DNA of 64,000 nt from Diphasiastrum complanatum (lineage: Eukaryota; Streptophyta; Lycopodiopsida; Lycopodiales; Lycopodiaceae): contig CM055104.1 in NCBI GenBank assembly GCA_029204225.1, positions 24,627,285 through 24,691,284 of the forward strand, in the 5' to 3' direction. The notes beneath the pieces are model-generated. The model was not told the DNA's origin. It made no database searches and was given only the letters and a program-made list of their open reading frames with translations. The position numbers and the translations under genes are program-made. Positions 61,470 to 64,000 of this stretch are shown here, piece after piece. Within the stretch, counting starts at the first letter, position 1. Every line of letters begins with the position of its first letter.

Positions 61470-62838
61470 TTGGTAGAAGATGGGCATTCTCGCTCATCTA
61501 TTACATTACGGAACACAATATCCAATGACTTTTCATTTGATAATCCATTACCCCTTTTTGTTATTGTTGTGATTGAAACTTTGAGCATTAAGGTCATCCA
61601 CATGGCACAAAGGCATGTTGGGTTGAAAGGGCTTAATAAGGACCATGTTATTTAGGATAAGGTAATGGCAAGAGGCGATGGCCCAAAAGGGCAAAATCTT
61701 TCATGATATCTCCATCAAAACTATGGCTAGCTTGTTTATGTTGATTCTTTCTATATTTTGTGGTGCTTTTTGCCCACAGACTATACTTTCTAGTTAGGTT
61801 TCATACAAGCCTAAATGATGAATTTAAAATTCTTCGTTTTTTTTATGAGGGTCTAGATGTAGGCCTTTACAATACATATCTATATATATTAAAATTTTAG
61901 TGTCTCACGCTGCCCATCACACTCGGACGGCGTGAGCGCTACCGGAACCCATTTTTTTTCAAATTCTTTTTGTTTTTTTTTGTTGATTTTTGTTTTATAT
62001 ATGTATGCCGAAGTGGGCGGGCAAACGTACTAGAACAAGTCAGCTGCCCGGACCAAACTCACCCAAGTATTTTAAAAAACGTGAAGCCCGCCCAAGTGGG
62101 CGGGCAAATGTACTAGTTTTTGGTGAAAAATAATAAATAATTGTGCTAGGCAACATAATTAATTGTGCTAGGCAATAAAAGCAATCTAATCTAATATGGA
62201 ACATGGGAAACTTAATTAAACAATGCACATTTTAAAAAAAATAGCCGAATTGTGAACAGGTTTGGGCCACCGTATAAAAGTACCAGATGCGTGAACCGTC
62301 GTCACTCTGACTATAGACGTTCGATTTTAAGAGATCTATTCGGCAAAAAAAAAGAAGCTCATACATTATCCTTTCAGATCTTACCGGAAACGCGTAATTC
62401 TGTATTCAACGATGGTGGGAGAGATACAAAAGTCGAGCGATAATGCCGTAGGAAGTAGAAAATAGTTGGAAGTAAAGATTCTAGCTGCAGCTCAAAACTT
62501 TGAAATAGAGATAGAGAAATTGCTTCAATCAAAATATGCATGAGCGGGGTACGTATGGAGAAAGCATTTGAATTTCGACACCAAATGCATTTCTGGTGTT
62601 TTCAAAGTTTGTAAGTTCGTACTGTTAATGAAGCATCGGCAACATTTCTAATTGAAAAACATGTTGATCGATATGAAAAGGGCATCTTCTGATGAGTTCA
62701 ACACAATGGACCTTAGATGAAGCTGCACTGCACAAGCTATTGAAAAATTAGAAGTTCAGCATCGTTTCCTTCAGAAGAGCGTCCTAGACTGAAACAAAGC
62801 CAGAAACGGGTGAGCCGGACTGAAACAGGACAAGCATC
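61470..62838. other. No gene seen; 3' flank of the partial gene at its right
   Basis: Non-coding. A GC-rich repeat and palindrome near 62.0-62.1 kb are listed separately. Bases just left of 62839 would be the 3' UTR of the minus-strand gene. Confidence 0.45.
62011..62116. repeat. Repeated GC-rich motif and perfect palindrome
   Basis: AAGTGGGCGGGCAAA.GTACTAG occurs at 62011-62033 and 62094-62116 (one mismatch). The second copy is part of the palindrome GCCCGCCC-AAGT-GGGCGGGC at 62086-62105. Confidence 0.9.
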
Positions 62839-64000
62839 TCAAGGTACAGGCGGAATGGGGCGAAAAATGCTGTTTCGCTTCACTCTTTTCCGCTGTTGAC
62901 AGTAGTCCGCCGTCAAGTGTTTACCATAATCGTGGCCTCTTCGTTGCAATTGATACGCTAGCAATTGGTCAGTAGAAGCGAACCCTAATGGACACATCTC
63001 TTCACTTAAGCTTTCAGAGTTACGGGTTTCACCAACTCTTTGCAGCAATCGATCCTGATATTTCTGAACCAGCACAGGTTTTGCGTGAAATATGTCGGAA
63101 TTGTATGGAACTAAGTTGTAGAATGGGTAATCTAACGCACCTGCAATCATTTGCAAATCATTGCTGTTGTTGTTACTTGTAGGTAGCCTCCTCTGATCGT
63201 ACTCAGTTCCAAGAATATCTGAACCAGGAGTATAATGTGACCTCTGCAGCAAGTTGGAATTTATTTGATTTGAAGCATTCCGGGCAACATTATTTGAGGG
63301 TGGCCTTTGTGACATTAAGATCTGGCGACTACGATTTTGCAATGACTCTGCAACCGATAGAGATGGCACTAAAAACTGCTCCTGACAAATGAAGTTGTTT
63401 TTCCCAGTTCCAATGAAAGGATTTCTTGCTTCCAATATTGGACTTGGTACTCTAACAAGATCGTTCAAAGCAGAATCTTTATCTGAATTTCTTGAAAGGA
63501 AATCGTAGTAATCCACATTTGACTGTGGAACAGATATGGGCAGGTAAGATGGACTTCCAGAACCAGGGGCTTTATGATGATCAGCACTACAAGCATTAGC
63601 CATATTTGTTGAAGTATCCAACCTACCTGAAGGGAATTGGGCTAAATTCTGGGTAGCCCTCCCTGCTTTCATCATTTCTACTCTAGCCTTAAAAAAATTT
63701 GCAGTTGCTCCTCTCTTGATGCCGGAATTGATGCCGGATATCCAGTTTGGACGCAGTGGCCCTGGAAAACCTTTTGAAGATGTAGTGTTCGGTCTCCATT
63801 TAGACAAACTCTCTTGCTGCAGCTTCAGTTCTGAATTCTGCGTGAGTTTAATCTTTCCTGCACCTTGGCATCTTTTCCTACTGGTTTTTTCCTGATTTGA
63901 AGCATCTGCATTAATTTGATCTGCATCCAAAAGCCTCATATTCTCTATACCAGATCCTGATATAGAGCCGTTGCGGCAGTTTTGTGGACCTACACCTGCC
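62839..64000 (-). CDS. 3' part of a host-like gene of unknown function
   Basis: Minus-strand frame open from the right window edge to TGA 62839-62841, at least 386 codons, so the start lies outside. An internal Met at 63939 is not likely to be the true start because the frame is open upstream (ending GSISGSGIEN before it). The protein is Ser/Asn/Gln-rich and basic at its C terminus (QQRKRVKRNSIFRPIPPVP), which could act as a nuclear signal, with no domain I recognise. There are no stops or transposon motifs and codon use looks ordinary, so I take it as a real exon of a host gene, possibly a nuclear regulator. That last point is guesswork. Confidence 0.6.
   Translation of the reverse strand, partial: AGVGPQNCRNGSISGSGIENMRLLDADQINADASNQEKTSRKRCQGAGKIKLTQNSELKLQQESLSKWRPNTTSSKGFPGPLRPNWISGINSGIKRGATANFFKARVEMMKAGRATQNLAQFPSGRLDTSTNMANACSADHHKAPGSGSPSYLPISVPQSNVDYYDFLSRNSDKDSALNDLVRVPSPILEARNPFIGTGKNNFICQEQFLVPSLSVAESLQNRSRQILMSQRPPSNNVARNASNQINSNLLQRSHYTPGSDILGTEYDQRRLPTSNNNSNDLQMIAGALDYPFYNLVPYNSDIFHAKPVLVQKYQDRLLQRVGETRNSESLSEEMCPLGFASTDQLLAYQLQRRGHDYGKHLTADYCQQRKRVKRNSIFRPIPPVP

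Overview
This is plant nuclear DNA, AT-rich and mostly transposable elements. It shows a polyamine oxidase of the plant PAO5 type, Ty1/Copia and Ty3/Gypsy retrotransposons primed by initiator Met-tRNA (PBS TGGTATCAGAGC), an hAT transposon with short GT-AG introns, and (GA)n/(TC)n arrays of up to about 150 bp. A vascular plant is certain enough; a fern or another non-seed plant is only a weak guess. I saw no organellar, rRNA, tRNA or CRISPR sequence.

Layout. 1-4.5 kb: a decayed minus-strand Copia element running off the left edge, plus a separate RNase H scrap. 5.1-6.25 kb: (GA)n arrays and LTR-like sequence. 6258-12118: a complete Copia element with an unbroken 1316-codon gag-pol, two 653-bp LTRs that read as identical, a 5-bp target duplication, PBS, PPT and TATA box. 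It is very young and sits inside an older LTR. 12.1-17.7 kb: an older LTR, an LTR-like block, and scrambled Copia (minus) and Gypsy (plus) pieces. 17.7-20.6 kb: non-coding, LTR-like. 20.6-25.7 kb: an unusual decayed cluster of a Ulp1-like peptidase fragment (minus), a two-exon gene of unknown function (plus) and a transposase-like gene with introns (minus). 26486-28357: the only intact host gene, a PAO5-like polyamine oxidase. About 28.8-33.9 kb: a GC-rich hAT element with spliced but broken transposase and termini full of GATTCG motifs. 34-39.5 kb: non-coding sequence, a decayed Gypsy pol and a (TC)n array. 40.0-42.6 kb: a rearranged Copia element. 42.6-45.2 kb: a tandem 366-bp duplication. 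45.2-47.4 kb: Copia and Gypsy fragments. 47.4-48.05 kb: an array of TTCNNGAA motifs. 48.4-49.0 kb: a transposon-protein-like pseudogene. 49.0-52.8 kb: a Copia element with both LTRs and internal deletions. 53.0-59.3 kb: more Copia scraps, including a head-to-head pair, and a direct duplication. 59.3-62.8 kb: non-coding with microsatellites and a GC-rich palindrome. 62839-64000: the 3' part of a host-like gene entering from the right edge.

The genes do not form a pathway. The window is a transposon graveyard around one intact housekeeping-type gene and one partial gene. The points of most interest are the young, apparently complete Copia element, the peptidase/unknown/transposase cluster at 20.6-25.7 kb, the hAT element, and the TTCNNGAA array. 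Splice joins, frameshifts and family assignments were read by eye and no similarity search was run.
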